Source: Coturnix japonica
Taxonomy: Eukaryota > Chordata > Aves > Galliformes > Phasianidae
Direction of reading: 5' to 3'
Assembly (NCBI RefSeq): GCF_001577835.2
Contig: NC_029542.1
Span: forward strand, 3,400,819-3,464,818
DNA length: 64,000 nt
In this document: positions 43,033 to 54,390 of the stretch, piece after piece
Position numbering within the stretch: position 1 is the first letter of the stretch
How the letters are laid out: each line of letters starts with the position of its first letter
The notes under the pieces: model-generated
The model's database searches: none
The model's input: only the letters and a program-made list of their open reading frames with translations
What the model was told of the DNA's origin: nothing
Made by a program: the position numbers and the translations under genes

Positions 43033-43308
43033 CGTCCTGCAGCTCAGCAACAACACTGCGGGGCTGTGCTAAGTGCTGTCCATGACACAGGCAGCCAGCA
43101 GAGCAGCCAAAGAGCCACAACTACGAAACACACAGAGCAGCAAAGAGAGCTCGAGAAGCTGCTGACATCTAACACCAAGCAACTTGGGATATACATGGGT
43201 TCTGTTCACAAAGCTGCCACATCCCAGCTGCAAAGATCAATGCTAAAGGGGCCGCCTGCCCTCCATATCTGCACCCTCCTGCCCAGCGCGGCGCAGCACG
43301 CAGCCCAC

Positions 43309-45704
43309 CTCCAGCATTGGTGATGGTGACAGGCACCCCCTGGACCTGCACCCCGTTGATGTTGATGGTCTGCATGGCCTGTGCTGCAGCCGCCAGCTGG
43401 GCTGCACTCAAACTGATGACGCCTCCGGCGGGTGCGATCTTTGGCAGCGGACGTTCCTTGCGTGTTGTTGGTTTCTTGCTGCTGGTCACTGTGCTGGAGT
43501 TACGAGACACGGGGCTGCTGCAGGAGGTGCTGGATGGAGCCACCGTCACGGCCGGGGCTTCCTGGAGCAGCACTGTTTGCAGTTCACCCGATGGGGTTTT
43601 GAAGTAAACCTGATGGGAGGGAGAGAAGAAGAATGAGAGTGGTTGAAGGGCAATGTCCACTGCGAGAGATGCTCAGGAATCATGAAATGTGGGACTGCAG
43701 GACATAGAAAAGCTGCCCACGCCTCTTAAAGACACACTGGGCCTCCTGCAGACCGGCCCTGGCCTCGCACAATAGCAGAGAGCTGCTTTGGCTTTGCCTG
43801 GCTTCCAAAGGTAACACCAGCAACAGCCCTGTGAGCCTGTGCCTCCCCAAGCTGCTGACAGGCCTTGACACCAGCCTGAGCTGGAAGCACAGCAGAGCTT
43901 TGCTCCTAATAGCCCTGTGAAAGCAGGCAGCCAGGGAGAGGCTTATTAAAGCCCCAGTGAGGGAGAGGCCGCACTCCCAGCCCTTCCTGGGCATCAGAGA
44001 ATCCACGCCTGAACCTGATGCCAATCTGGGGATGTGTCTGACCAAACTCTTCAGCTTTTTAAAGCCCAAGGAAGGGCTTGGAGTAGAACCGGGGTAGAGG
44101 GACGTCACAGCAGATGATGTACCTGCGTAGGAGTGGATTCTGTCGTCTGGATCTGGATGTTCTGGGAGGACTTCTGGGGGACGGTGGGGAGCGTGGCTGA
44201 GGCGGCCTGGACCACACGTAGGGCCTGCTGTGGGATCTGCACCACCTGAGACTCCTGCTTGGGCTGCACCACCTGGACCTGCTGCACCACGGCAGGCTGC
44301 CCAGAGCCCGGGCTCTGCACGATCAGCAGGTTGTTCCCTGCCTGGATGATGTTCTCTGCCGTCGTCTCTATCAACACAGTCTCAACCTGCTCGGCCACGG
44401 CCACGGTGGAGGGTTGGCTGGGTGACATGGCTTTCTTTCGAGTCTTTTTACCAGGTTTTGAGGGGCTTTCTGCAATGACCTGAGCCTGCGTGCTCGACTC
44501 TGTGGTGTTCACCAGGTTGTTCATGGGCAGGGTAAGAGTCACGTTGCTGCCACCGGTTAACTTGACCACGTTGCTTGAGCCCTGCACTGGTGAAGCTCCG
44601 CTTTTTTGTGCCGGTGCTGGTTTGATGGGCACGGGTTTGTGAGAGGATGAAGATGGGGTGAGGATGGCCTGATTTGTGCCCGGAATAATTTGGATCTGGT
44701 TGGTGAGGTTGGGTTGGACTTGGATGGCCTGTCCCCCTGCAGCCTGGATCTGGGGCACCGCCTGGTACTGGATGTTTGCAGATGAACGAGTCCCTTTGCT
44801 GACGACAGTTGGGTTCTGAATGGCAAAAACCAGCTGCCCCCCGGGGTAGGAGGTGCCAACCTGGGAGCCTTGGATCTGGAAGAGATTCCCTTTCGACGAC
44901 AGGATCCCAAAGCTGTTCTTACCAGAGCCCAGAGGGAGAGGAGCAGGTTTGATGGGGACAAGTTTGCGAGGCGTTGGCTGAGGAGGGGCAGGAGGAGTCA
45001 CGGCGGCTTCCACTGCTGGGGGACCGATTTTGCTACATGTTGCTGCGAGGAGGGCGAGCGGAGAAGGCTGGGAGTCCTGGGAACCAGGAAGGAGACAGGT
45101 ATGTTAAGAGACAGGGTCTAAAGCCAAACAGGATCGAGATTGAGTCAGACAGGGAAAGGGGACATGCTATCGAAAGTAACTCAGCCCATGCCAATTAAAC
45201 GCTGCTTATTAAGTGAGCTGCTTAATTAGCCATGTCACGTGTGCCTTTAGCTCACCCCAGTCGCACTACTTTTAGCCATCAGGATGCCGGCTGCCTTTTA
45301 ATCCCATGTCTACGCTCTTACAAGCTCCATAAAGCTGCAGACGCCCTTCGAGTCTGCTGCTACTCACACCCATTACACACACCCCGCAGTGTTTCACGCG
45401 GTCTTAATCCCAAGACCACCTTGTGAAATCAGCTGCTACCATGACCCAAGAGCTCCTTAAGGAAAACACAGCACTGCCACGAGCGACAGCACTGCCAGGA
45501 GCGAGAGCCAGAGCTGGGAACGTGTCCAGGATGCAGCTCCCCAGCCTGTCTTGCAAGCAGAGCTCCTCCTATGGGGCACGCTGCCTGCAGGCCCACACCT
45601 GGGGCACAGCCCCTGGTCCAGCTCACACCACCCACACTCACCTGGGCAGTGGAGGCAGCCGGTTGCAGGTATTCACTGGGGCTGACGGCAGCAGTCGCAG
45701 CCAT
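43309..45704 (-). CDS. SP2: SP2 transcription factor, N-terminal 439 codons (3' exons missing)
   Basis: Three coding exons are visible: 45642-45704 (Met-Ala-Ala-Thr), 44123-45076 and 43309-43609, all in phase. Sp2 is a Sp/KLF-family nuclear factor that is recruited to CCAAT-containing promoters with NF-Y and PBX proteins. The sequence shows AVSPSEYLQPAAST, PRKLVPIKPAPLPL, SYPGGQLVFAIQNP, NIQYQAVPQIQ, and a long glutamine/valine-rich activation region (VVQQVQVVQPKQESQVVQI). It then has AQLAAAAQAMQTININGVQV, ending at Ala-Gly in phase 1. The remaining roughly 170 residues, with the three C2H2 fingers that bind DNA, should lie below 43300 but are not there. The missing part is blamed on the join at 42065. 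The start chosen corresponds to the shorter human isoform; a slightly longer N-terminus may come from an upstream exon. Confidence 0.93.
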
Positions 45705-45719
45705 GCTGTCGCTTGATCT

Positions 45720-47615
45720 GCAGGGAGGAAGCAGAAAGACAGGAGTGAGGTGGGCAGTGAGAGCTGAGAGCACTAATATTCGGGGCTCTCCCAGCATCAC
45801 TCAAGATGTGGAACCTCGTGTGACTTCAGCCAGAGCTGGATAAGGGGCTGCAGAAGCCTCACCCTCTCACTGCTTTCTCCCCACACCTTCTATAGACCTT
45901 TGCTGAGCATTGAGGTTGCATTGAGGGGCTGATAACACACAGCTCAAGGGCCTTGTTGTACAGCAGAGTCCACCACTGCCCTGCAGAGCCCCACATGAGA
46001 CCCCACAATAGGGGTGGCAGCTTCCAGCCCCCACCCCACACCATCTCCCCACCCCACACCGTCTCCCCACCACTTGCTTTCCCTTTGGGAATGACCAAGG
46101 ATGAAGTTTTGGTCCAGGCTCATGTTTTTATTTTATTCCAGGCTGGAATAAAAAACATTGTTTTAATTATTTTGGTATGTTGTCGGTGCTGAATGTTTGC
46201 AAGTCATTATGTAATTAAAAGGTCGTTTGGGGGAACGGCAGAGCTGCTGGCAGCAGGAGAAAAAGCCATAGGAGAACCAGGAGGGCACAGACACCTAAAT
46301 CCTCCCCATTTGTTCCATCTTTTCTTCTAGGTTAATAAGGTTTCATCCACAAAACATCCTTTGGCAAATCTCCCACTCGCCCCCATCCAACAACCACTGA
46401 ATTGGTTCAATAGCTCAACACTATTTGCTTAAAGAAGGTGCCAGGGAAAACTTGTCCAAGCTTGAATTTCCTTTATTACCATTGCTGACGATGGCCTGAC
46501 TTGAGCAGGGAATTATGGCCACCTGAATAGGAATGCTTGGGGTTTATGTAGGGCATCTCTGTGCTGGTGGACCCCCTGTAAGTGAGATGTGGGGCTGAGT
46601 GGGATTGAATGGATGGCACAGTGAGCACCTTGCAAGGAACATCAGCCATTGCAGAGACACAGAAGGGGGAGAAACCCAACACTCCAGCCCCTGTTTGCAA
46701 TGAAGGTGGGAGGCATTGGGTGCTCACAAGCACAGAGAAGGATTCGTTCTTTCTTCCTGGAAAGCCAGAGCTCACCCTAAGGGCTGCACGTCGCCTTCCT
46801 GCAGAACTAGGGCACTGCTGAGGATTAGCAGCCCTAAATACAAATAAGAGCAAGCTGAGCTGGCCGGAGAGAGACATCAGAGAGATGCCATTAGTCTGTA
46901 CAAATAAACACCGGTGATGATGATGAGGGGGGGGAGAAGTTTCTTCCTTATACAACCCACTGACAGCACACAGCCCACGTGTTCCTCCTTACCAACCTGC
47001 ATCATAAAGCTGCTGTGTGCTCCGAGTCAATATTCACATCCCATAGAGAACTTCAAGCCCTGTTTGCTACCCTGACATCCCCATCAAAGCCTCAAACAGG
47101 ACACTGAGCAACACACAGCCCAGCCATGTCTGCATTGGCACCTGTACAGTCACCCAGCATCTCCTGCACCCTCTGGGGACGCTGTGTGTGGTTGAAGATA
47201 ACGATTTCAAGCCTTATCGCGACAGCCTTATCTTTAATTAGCCGCTGTAACAGCCCTGCTCTGATAGAGGAAGGGCTTGCTCCGCTTTGCAGGCACGCAG
47301 GGCACACAATCTCCTGTCCTCCTGATGGATGCAATGCTGGGTTTATAGATGGGATGGACTCATTGCAGCCCTTCTGGGCCATCAGAACTCATAGACACCA
47401 ATGGAAGCCCAGCCAAAGGGGGATAAATGACCCCAGCCCCTTCAGCACACACAGCCCCTCAATGCAGACACTGAGGGTGGATCTGAAGCATCGGGAATCC
47501 ATGTTGAACAGCAGCAAAATGGAGCAGCACCGCTGGGGTTTGGCTTTAATAACGGCCTGTAGCCCAACGTTCCCAGCCCGGCCAACCCACATCACACATT
47601 AACAGCCCCCTCCCC
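45720..47615 (-). other. SP2: SP2 5' intron
   Basis: No coding exon is seen. A perfect short palindrome lies at 46131-46153 (see its own entry). Confidence 0.6.
46131..46153. other. Perfect palindrome with AATAAA on both strands
   Basis: TTTTATTCCAG, one base, then its exact reverse complement CTGGAATAAAA. Each strand therefore reads AATAAA inside a possible 11-bp stem. Confidence 0.85.
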
Positions 47616-47616
47616 T

Positions 47617-48497
47617 CCATATATATCCATATATATCCATATATATCCATATATATCCATATAAATCCATATATATCCATATATATCCATATATATCCAT
47701 ATAAATCTATATAAATCCATATATCTCCATATAAATCCATATGTATATCCATATATATATCCATATATATATCCCATATATATCCCATATATATCCCATG
47801 TATCCCATATATATCCCATATATATCCCATATATCCCATATATTCCCATATATACCCATATATCCCATATATACCCATATATATCCCATATATCTCCATA
47901 TATCCCATATATACCCCCATATATACCCCATATATAACCCATATATACCCCATATATAACCCATATATACCCCATATCTATCCATATATACCCATATCTA
48001 TCCATATATAACCCTATATATCCATATCTATCCATATATATCCATATATACCCATATATATATCCATATATACCCATATATCTCCATATCTATCCATATC
48101 TATCCCTATATATCCCTATATATCCATATCTATCCCTATGTATCTATATATCTCCATATCTATCCATATATATATCCATATATACCCATATATCTCCATA
48201 TATCTCCCTATATCTCCATATATATCCCTATATATCCCTATATATCCCTATATATCCCTATATATCCCTATATCTCCATATATCTCCATATATATCCCTA
48301 TATATCCCTATATATCCCTATATCTCCATATATCTCCATATATATCCCTATCTATCCCTATATCTCCCTATATCTCCCTATATATCCCTATATCTCCATA
48401 TATATCCCTATATCTCCCTATATACCCCTATATACCCCTATATCCCCCTATATACCCCTATATACCCCTATATCTCCATATATACCCCTATATCCCC
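47617..48497. repeat. TATATCC-type array, about 880 bp, beside the SP2 promoter
   Basis: Units of 8-10 bases (CCATATATAT, CCCATATATA, CCCTATATAT) change gradually in sub-blocks along the array. The right end stops directly at the CpG promoter. Confidence 0.97.
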
Positions 48498-48499
48498 CC

Positions 48500-49130
48500 C
48501 ATATCTCGGCTCTTCTCCCCATGGAGGCGGGACGATGTTCCAGTCCCGCCCCTCACTCAGTCCCCGGAAGCGCCGCCCTCCCGCTCCTCTCCAGGCTGTT
48601 CCGTTCCGACTAGGCCTCACTCCCATTCCCATCCCGGCTGTACCGGTTCCATCCCTCCCATAACCCCCATAACCCCGCCCCCATCGCTCCCAGCCCCCCC
48701 CTGACCCGCACAGACCGGCCGGGGCGGCGGCGGCGGCGGCTCCGACCCCCTCACGGCGCCATCTTGCTCCGGTAGAGCTGCCCGGGCACCGCCCTGCTTG
48801 ACCCGCCCTCTCGATGTCATCTTGTCCAATCGCTGATTGCTTTGTAAACATCGCGGCCAATCCGCGTTGAGGATCTTGATTGGCAATGATGAAGCGATGA
48901 TGGAGTGAGCGCTCCACCAATGGGAGCGGGTTAACAATATGACGGACGGAAGGCGAGATCCAATGGGAGGGCTGATTCCTGATTGCCATCTCGGCTGGCC
49001 AATGAGAGTGCGCGTAACTCGCCTCCATTCCCTGATTGATTGACAAGCTTTGAGGCAAGGAGGCGGACTTCCCCCTGGGCGGGAGCTGCTAGAAAGCGAG
49101 CTTACGATTGGCTATCATCAGTATGATTGA
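48500..49130 (-). promoter_or_regulatory. SP2: SP2 CpG-island promoter, multi-CCAAT
   Basis: GC-rich DNA with a GGCGGCGGCGG-type tract near 48,725 and at least five CCAAT or ATTGG boxes between 48,820 and 49,010 lies upstream of SP2. Sp2 protein itself is known to act with NF-Y at such boxes, so autoregulation is conceivable but unproven. A noncoding first exon is expected here; no boundary is certain. Confidence 0.6.
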
Positions 49131-49679
49131 CAGGGTGATGGACCAACAGGAGGAGCGGGGCTGCCCGGTGTAGGCCTAGTGGTCCGGTGTAGGCCTTACC
49201 GGGTTAATCCCGGTTGTTGGGGGTCCCGGTTCCCCTATAGGCCATAATGGGATGGGGGGGGTCCCAACCGATCCCTTCTGCCCCCATAGGCCCGGCCCAT
49301 CCCCCAGCTGGAGCCATATAATTGCCCGGCGCTTTGTAGTGCGGTGTCTATGGCCGCGGGGCCTCCATTAGTGGGAACTCGCCTCCCTTCTAATTACCGG
49401 CCCGTGTTAATTACACACACCGGCACCGAACCCCCCCACACACACACGGTACCGGTACCGACCCAGCCTGGGGGTCCTGGGAGCAGCGCGGCCCATAGAC
49501 ACAATGAGGTGAGGATCCGAATGGGGCACATCCCATATGAGCCCCATTGCAGAGCATTGATCCCATATGATCCCATAGCAGAACACACAGCAGCCCCATC
49601 CCAATAAGGGAGGAGACCCCAGTGCTGCCATGGCTCCATTAACACCAATGGGGACGGGGGGGAATAGGGGCAGCTGCCT

Positions 49680-50395
49680 GTATAGCCCACCCTGCACTGC
49701 CCACCCTGCATAGCCCACCCTATATTGCCCACCCTCCATTAGGCCCACCCTGCAATTGCCCACCCCTGTTTAACACCACCCTGCATAGCACCACCCTTCT
49801 ATAGCTCACCCTTATTGCCACCTGCATAGCACCACCCTGATATAGACCACCATATATTTCCCACCCTGCACAGCCCACCTCTCTATTGCCCACCCTCCAT
49901 TGCCCACCCTGCATAGCCCACTCTTCATAGCCCACCCTGTATTGCCAACCTTTCAAAGCCCACCCTCCATTGCCCACCTGCACTGCCCACCTGCACTACC
50001 ACCCCTGCATAGCCACCCTTATTACCCACCCTGTATAGCCTACCTGCAAGCCCACCCTGTATTACCACCCTCGTATATAGCCCACCCTGCATAGCCCACC
50101 CTTCATAGCCCCCCTGCATTGCCACACCCTATATTGCCACCCTTCATAGCCACCCTGCATTGCCCACCCTGCATAGCCCACCCTATATTGCCCACCCTGC
50201 ATAGCCCACCCTGCATTGCCCACCCCTGTATAACCACCCTGCATAGCCCACCCTGTCTAGCCCACCTGCACAAGCCACCCTGTATAGCCCCACCCTGCAC
50301 CTGCCACCCTTGCCCACCCTGCATAGCCCACCCATTAGCGCCACATATCCCTGCAATAGCCACCCGTATATTGGCCCACCCTTCACTGCCCACCC
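49680..50395. repeat. CCCACCCTGCATAG minisatellite
   Basis: About 45-50 copies of a 13-16 base unit alternating CATAG, CATTG and TATTG endings, between SP2 and SP6. Indel variation is high. Confidence 0.93.
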
Positions 50396-50654
50396 CAGCC
50401 CCCGCTGCCCACCCTCCCTCCTGCCCATACAAGTCCCATCCTGCTGCTCCCTGCCTCAGTTTCCCCATTCAAATCCCTGACGTCCAACGTTGGGCTCCAG
50501 TCCCAGCCCGGATACGAGCAGGGACACGGGGCTGGGGATGTCCTCGCTGTGGGCTGCAAACGGGGGAATTTATGCATTTGGTAAAGGGAGGAGGTTTCCT
50601 GGGATGCCCTCAGCTCTTAGTCCCATGTTCTCATCCCAGTGTGTTTGGCTGGAC

Positions 50655-50985
50655 AACAGGGCTCACAGCCCATAGCTCCATAACCCCACAGCCCACAGCT
50701 CCCCATCCCCACAGCTCCACAGCTCCACAAGCCCCACTGCTCCATTAGCCCCACTGCTCCATAACCCCACAGCTCCATAACCCCACAGCTCCAAACCCAC
50801 AGTTACATAGCCCCACAAGCCCCTACAGTTACATAGCCCAAGCCCATAACCCACAGCCCCACAGCCCCACAGCTCCACAGCCCCACAGCTCCACAGCCCC
50901 ACAGCCCCATAGCCCCACAGCTCCACAGCCCCACAGCCCCACAGCCCCACAGCCCCATAGCCCCACAGCCCCACAGCCCCTCTAG
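50655..50985. repeat. CCCCACAGCTCCACAG minisatellite
   Basis: An octamer-based array (CCCCACAG, CTCCACAG, CCCCATAG) about 330 bases long. Confidence 0.93.
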
Positions 50986-51079
50986 CCATCCCCACCCCTG
51001 GGGCTGCTGGCAGCTGCTCAGAGCCCACACGCAATTAAAGCAATTAGGGCACCTCCAGCAGCCCGCCAGCCCATCTGTG

Positions 51080-51130
51080 CTGAGATCATTAAACCATCCT
51101 TAATGATTTCTTCGAAGTATTAGCAGGTAG
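51080..51130. promoter_or_regulatory. AT-rich element with an inverted repeat
   Basis: ATCATTAA, seven bases, then TTAATGAT gives a perfect 8-bp inverted repeat within an AT-rich island in otherwise GC-rich DNA between SP2 and SP6. A homeodomain-type site is possible; function is unknown. Confidence 0.3.
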
Positions 51131-51374
51131 TTTGCAGAGCCCCTACAGAAATGGGGGGGGGAGGGTGGCAAAACCAACCTGGGGGACAGGGACGGTGCCG
51201 TCACCGCTGCCTGGGGGCCCTGACGTCAGCCCTGTTGTGCTGCCTTTGATCCACACCATGAACCAAACCTGTTCCTACACGGCTGGGCCAGCCCTGCCTC
51301 CCCTCCAAACCTTCCCCATGTCCTGGGGGGGGGGTGCTCTGGACATGGTGTGTCTCCAGCACATCCACATGTCC

Positions 51375-51470
51375 CCATATGCAACCATTGGATCTCCATA
51401 TGGAACCATTGGATCTCCATATGCAACCATTGGATCTCCATATGGAACCCCATATGGAACCATTGCATCC
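51375..51470. repeat. Short 20-21 bp tandem repeat
   Basis: About four copies of CATATGGAACCATTGGATCTC with a CATATGCAACC variant. Confidence 0.88.
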
Positions 51471-51784
51471 CCAATGCATCCATACCCAATAGGAGCAGCC
51501 ACATCCCCAGTGTGATGTTGTGTCCCCCCACCCCCATAATCAGCCCACTTTGTGGCTGTGTGTGTCCCCATCTCGATGCCAGCAGGGTTTCCTCGCGTGG
51601 TGACGGTCGGGGCGGGCACAGATCTATAGAGAGATTAAATGAAGCTCATTAAAATCCAGGTTTGAATCATCATCCCGGGCTGTCAGCTCATGGCAGGGCA
51701 GGGGAGGCCGAGTCGTGCTGCAGAGGTTGAATCCCGACAGCAGTTCCTGCTCAGGTGAGAAATGCAGCCCCAGGGCACGATGCG

Positions 51785-52260
51785 ACCTGGCACAAGAGAA
51801 CGTGGTGATAATCCCACAGATAGCTTTGTATAGGGCCCAAATGGGGACCCATAGGGCAGCNGGCAGGAGAACATCGTGATAATCCCAAAGATAGCTTTGT
51901 ATAGGGCCCAAATGGGGACCCATAGGGCCCAAATGGGGACCCATAGGGCAGCAGATGGAGATGTGTGGGGTGGGGGAAGGATGGGGTCTGTGCTGTCTAT
52001 TAGAGGCTGTGCCAAGCATGGGGATAGGGATGGCAGGAGAACATCGTGATAATCCCAAAGATAGCTTTGTATAGGGCCCAAATGGGGACCCATAGGGCAG
52101 CGGATAGAGATGTGTGGGGTGGGGGGAGGATGGGNAGATAGCTTTGTATAGGGCCCAAATGGGGACCCATAGGGCAGCGGATGGAGATGTGTGGGGTGGG
52201 GGGAGGATGGGATGTGTGCTGTCTATTAGAGGCTGTGCCAGGTATGGGGATAGGGACGGC
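51785..52260. repeat. Tandem repeat, about 166 bp unit, with two single-N joins
   Basis: 'cccaaagatagctttgtat' and 'atggggacccatagggcag' recur four to five times. Single N bases at 51861 and 52135 cut the array, so the copy number is not reliable. Confidence 0.9.
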
Positions 52261-54390
52261 ATGGGGATGCTGGGGGGTCCCGTGGGGTTGTCCCCCCAGA
52301 CAGACCCTTTAGCTCTGGGTTTGTGGGTGCACAGAACCAAGGCCGACCCATAGTGTTGTGCTCACCCAGCACCCCACAGGTCCATAGAGCTTCATGCCTG
52401 GAGCTCTGCCATCCCCCACAGCTCAGCCCCCCCCAGGCCCGTCTGGCTGCTGATCCAGGCGCCCGTCTGAGGCCCCACAGCCCCCCCAGGGGACTCCCCT
52501 GAGGCCGGGGCGATGCAGACGGCGCAGCCCCATGGGCTGGGATGGGACCAATCACCCCAAGGCACCCCCCTACCCGACACCCCCCATCCCCCATAACCTG
52601 CTGGCTCAGCACCCACTGCCATAGGCACACAGGGGTGCACCACATCACCGTGCACACATGGCTGTGAGCACACACACACACACACACACACACACAGCTC
52701 CCTGCCAGCCCCGCTCCCCTCTCAGATCCCAATTTGTTTTATGACAGCAGAGGAAATTGCCCTCAGTTCCCCACAGCCGGGAGCCCTTTGAAGTGCTCTG
52801 CCCTGGGGCTGGGAGGGGCCTCCCCCTCCTCCTCTATCTCCCACCCCCCCCCTCCATGACCCCCCATCCCTGAGCTGGGGGACACATCTCCTCCTCCCCC
52901 ATCCCTCCATACCCTTCCATTTCCAGCTGGACACAGGGCTCCTTATGGGGCTTTGCCTCATCACCCACCCACCCCTCACCCCCCAGCTGTTATTTAGGGG
53001 CCACAAACCCCTTCTGAGCCCTTTATGGGGGTGTGGGTCACAGCACCCATCAGCTGGAGCAGCTCCATGGAGGGATTCGAGGCATTTTCCTCTTGCCTTG
53101 TAATTTATGCAAATGGGCTCTGTAATTAGCCGTAATTTCAAGGCACTGCTCGGGGTTTCAGACGTTCCATGGCAAGGAGATGAACCCCCCCCCCCCCCCT
53201 TCCCGCATCCTGCAGCAGACTCATTCCTTCCATGGGTGGTCCCAACTAAATGAGGGTCCCAACTAAACTCTATCAACCCCTGCCCTGCTCAGCTGCTGCC
53301 CCCAGCCCCATTCCTCCCCAGCCCCCCAAGTTGGGGGGGGTCACACCATACCTGAGCCTTGCCCTGCAGCACACCCTTGTCTTGCTGTCCCATAGGGAAT
53401 CCATGGGAATGGGGTGAGGAGTTGCAATGGGGGGCAACCCTACAGCATATCAATGTATCAATGGGGTATCAATGGGACCGGAGCCCCTCATCAGGGCTGA
53501 TCTGTTCCCATTCCACCGACCCCAACGGAATGGGGAGGTTGGGGGGGGGCCGCATCCCCATCACCCCCCCCCACACACACACCCATTGGGATGCTGCAGC
53601 CAGGATCAGGGCTGGGATCGGGACCTATATGGGGGGTCCTATATGGGGGCTGCCCATTGCTGCCCATCCCCTCCATGCTGGGGGGGGTCAGCCCGCTCCA
53701 CCCCCACCCTCAGCGGTGGAGGCAGCTCCGTCCCATCCCTACAAGCTCCGCAGGGACCCACGCGATGATGAAAACCAGGAGAGTTTCCCCCAGGGCAAAG
53801 GAGTTCCCGAATCCACCGCCCCAACCGGGGGGAGCTGCGGGGATCCCACGCACCGTGATGGGCAGCAGGGCTGGGGGTGGGCTCTGAGGGTTATCCATAT
53901 AGGGATAAACCTCCCTAACCATGTAGGGTCTCCAGCAGCCAGCCCTGCTCCATAATGGGGTCGTTGGCTGTAGAAATGGGGTCGCGGCACCCAAGCAATA
54001 GAGCAGCTCCATTGTAATGATGCCACCTGGAAGCCCCCCCCCTCCCTCGGGGTCCCAGTGCTCACAGCCTCCATCACGGACTGTTATGGGGTCAAGAGGG
54101 TCGGACCCCTCAGTTTGAGTATGGATGGGCTCCCACTCCCCTCTTTAGGCTGCATATAGGGCACGGGGGGGTATCAATACCCCGCTCAGACCCACCACGT
54201 CCCATCCACCCCACGGCACAGGGATGAACGGGGGGCACTGAGACCCCACTGATGCCACCCGTGGGGCGGGGGCTCGTTAATACCCCGGGGGGGGCTGCAG
54301 GGGTGACGGGTGGGGGCTGTCCAGGCTGAGCCATCAGAGGAAGGAGGATGGAGGCCACAGGCGCAGGAGGGAGGAGGTGGTTGTTGCTTT
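52261..54390. other. Intergenic region between SP2 and SP6
   Basis: No gene recognised. A (CA)n run lies at about 52668-52695 and a poly-C tract near 53187. Confidence 0.6.

Noticed and set aside
47546-48704. Reading frames of Tyr-Ile-Pro or Tyr-Met-Gly repeats
   Set aside because: Translation of the TATATCC array; no unique coding sequence.
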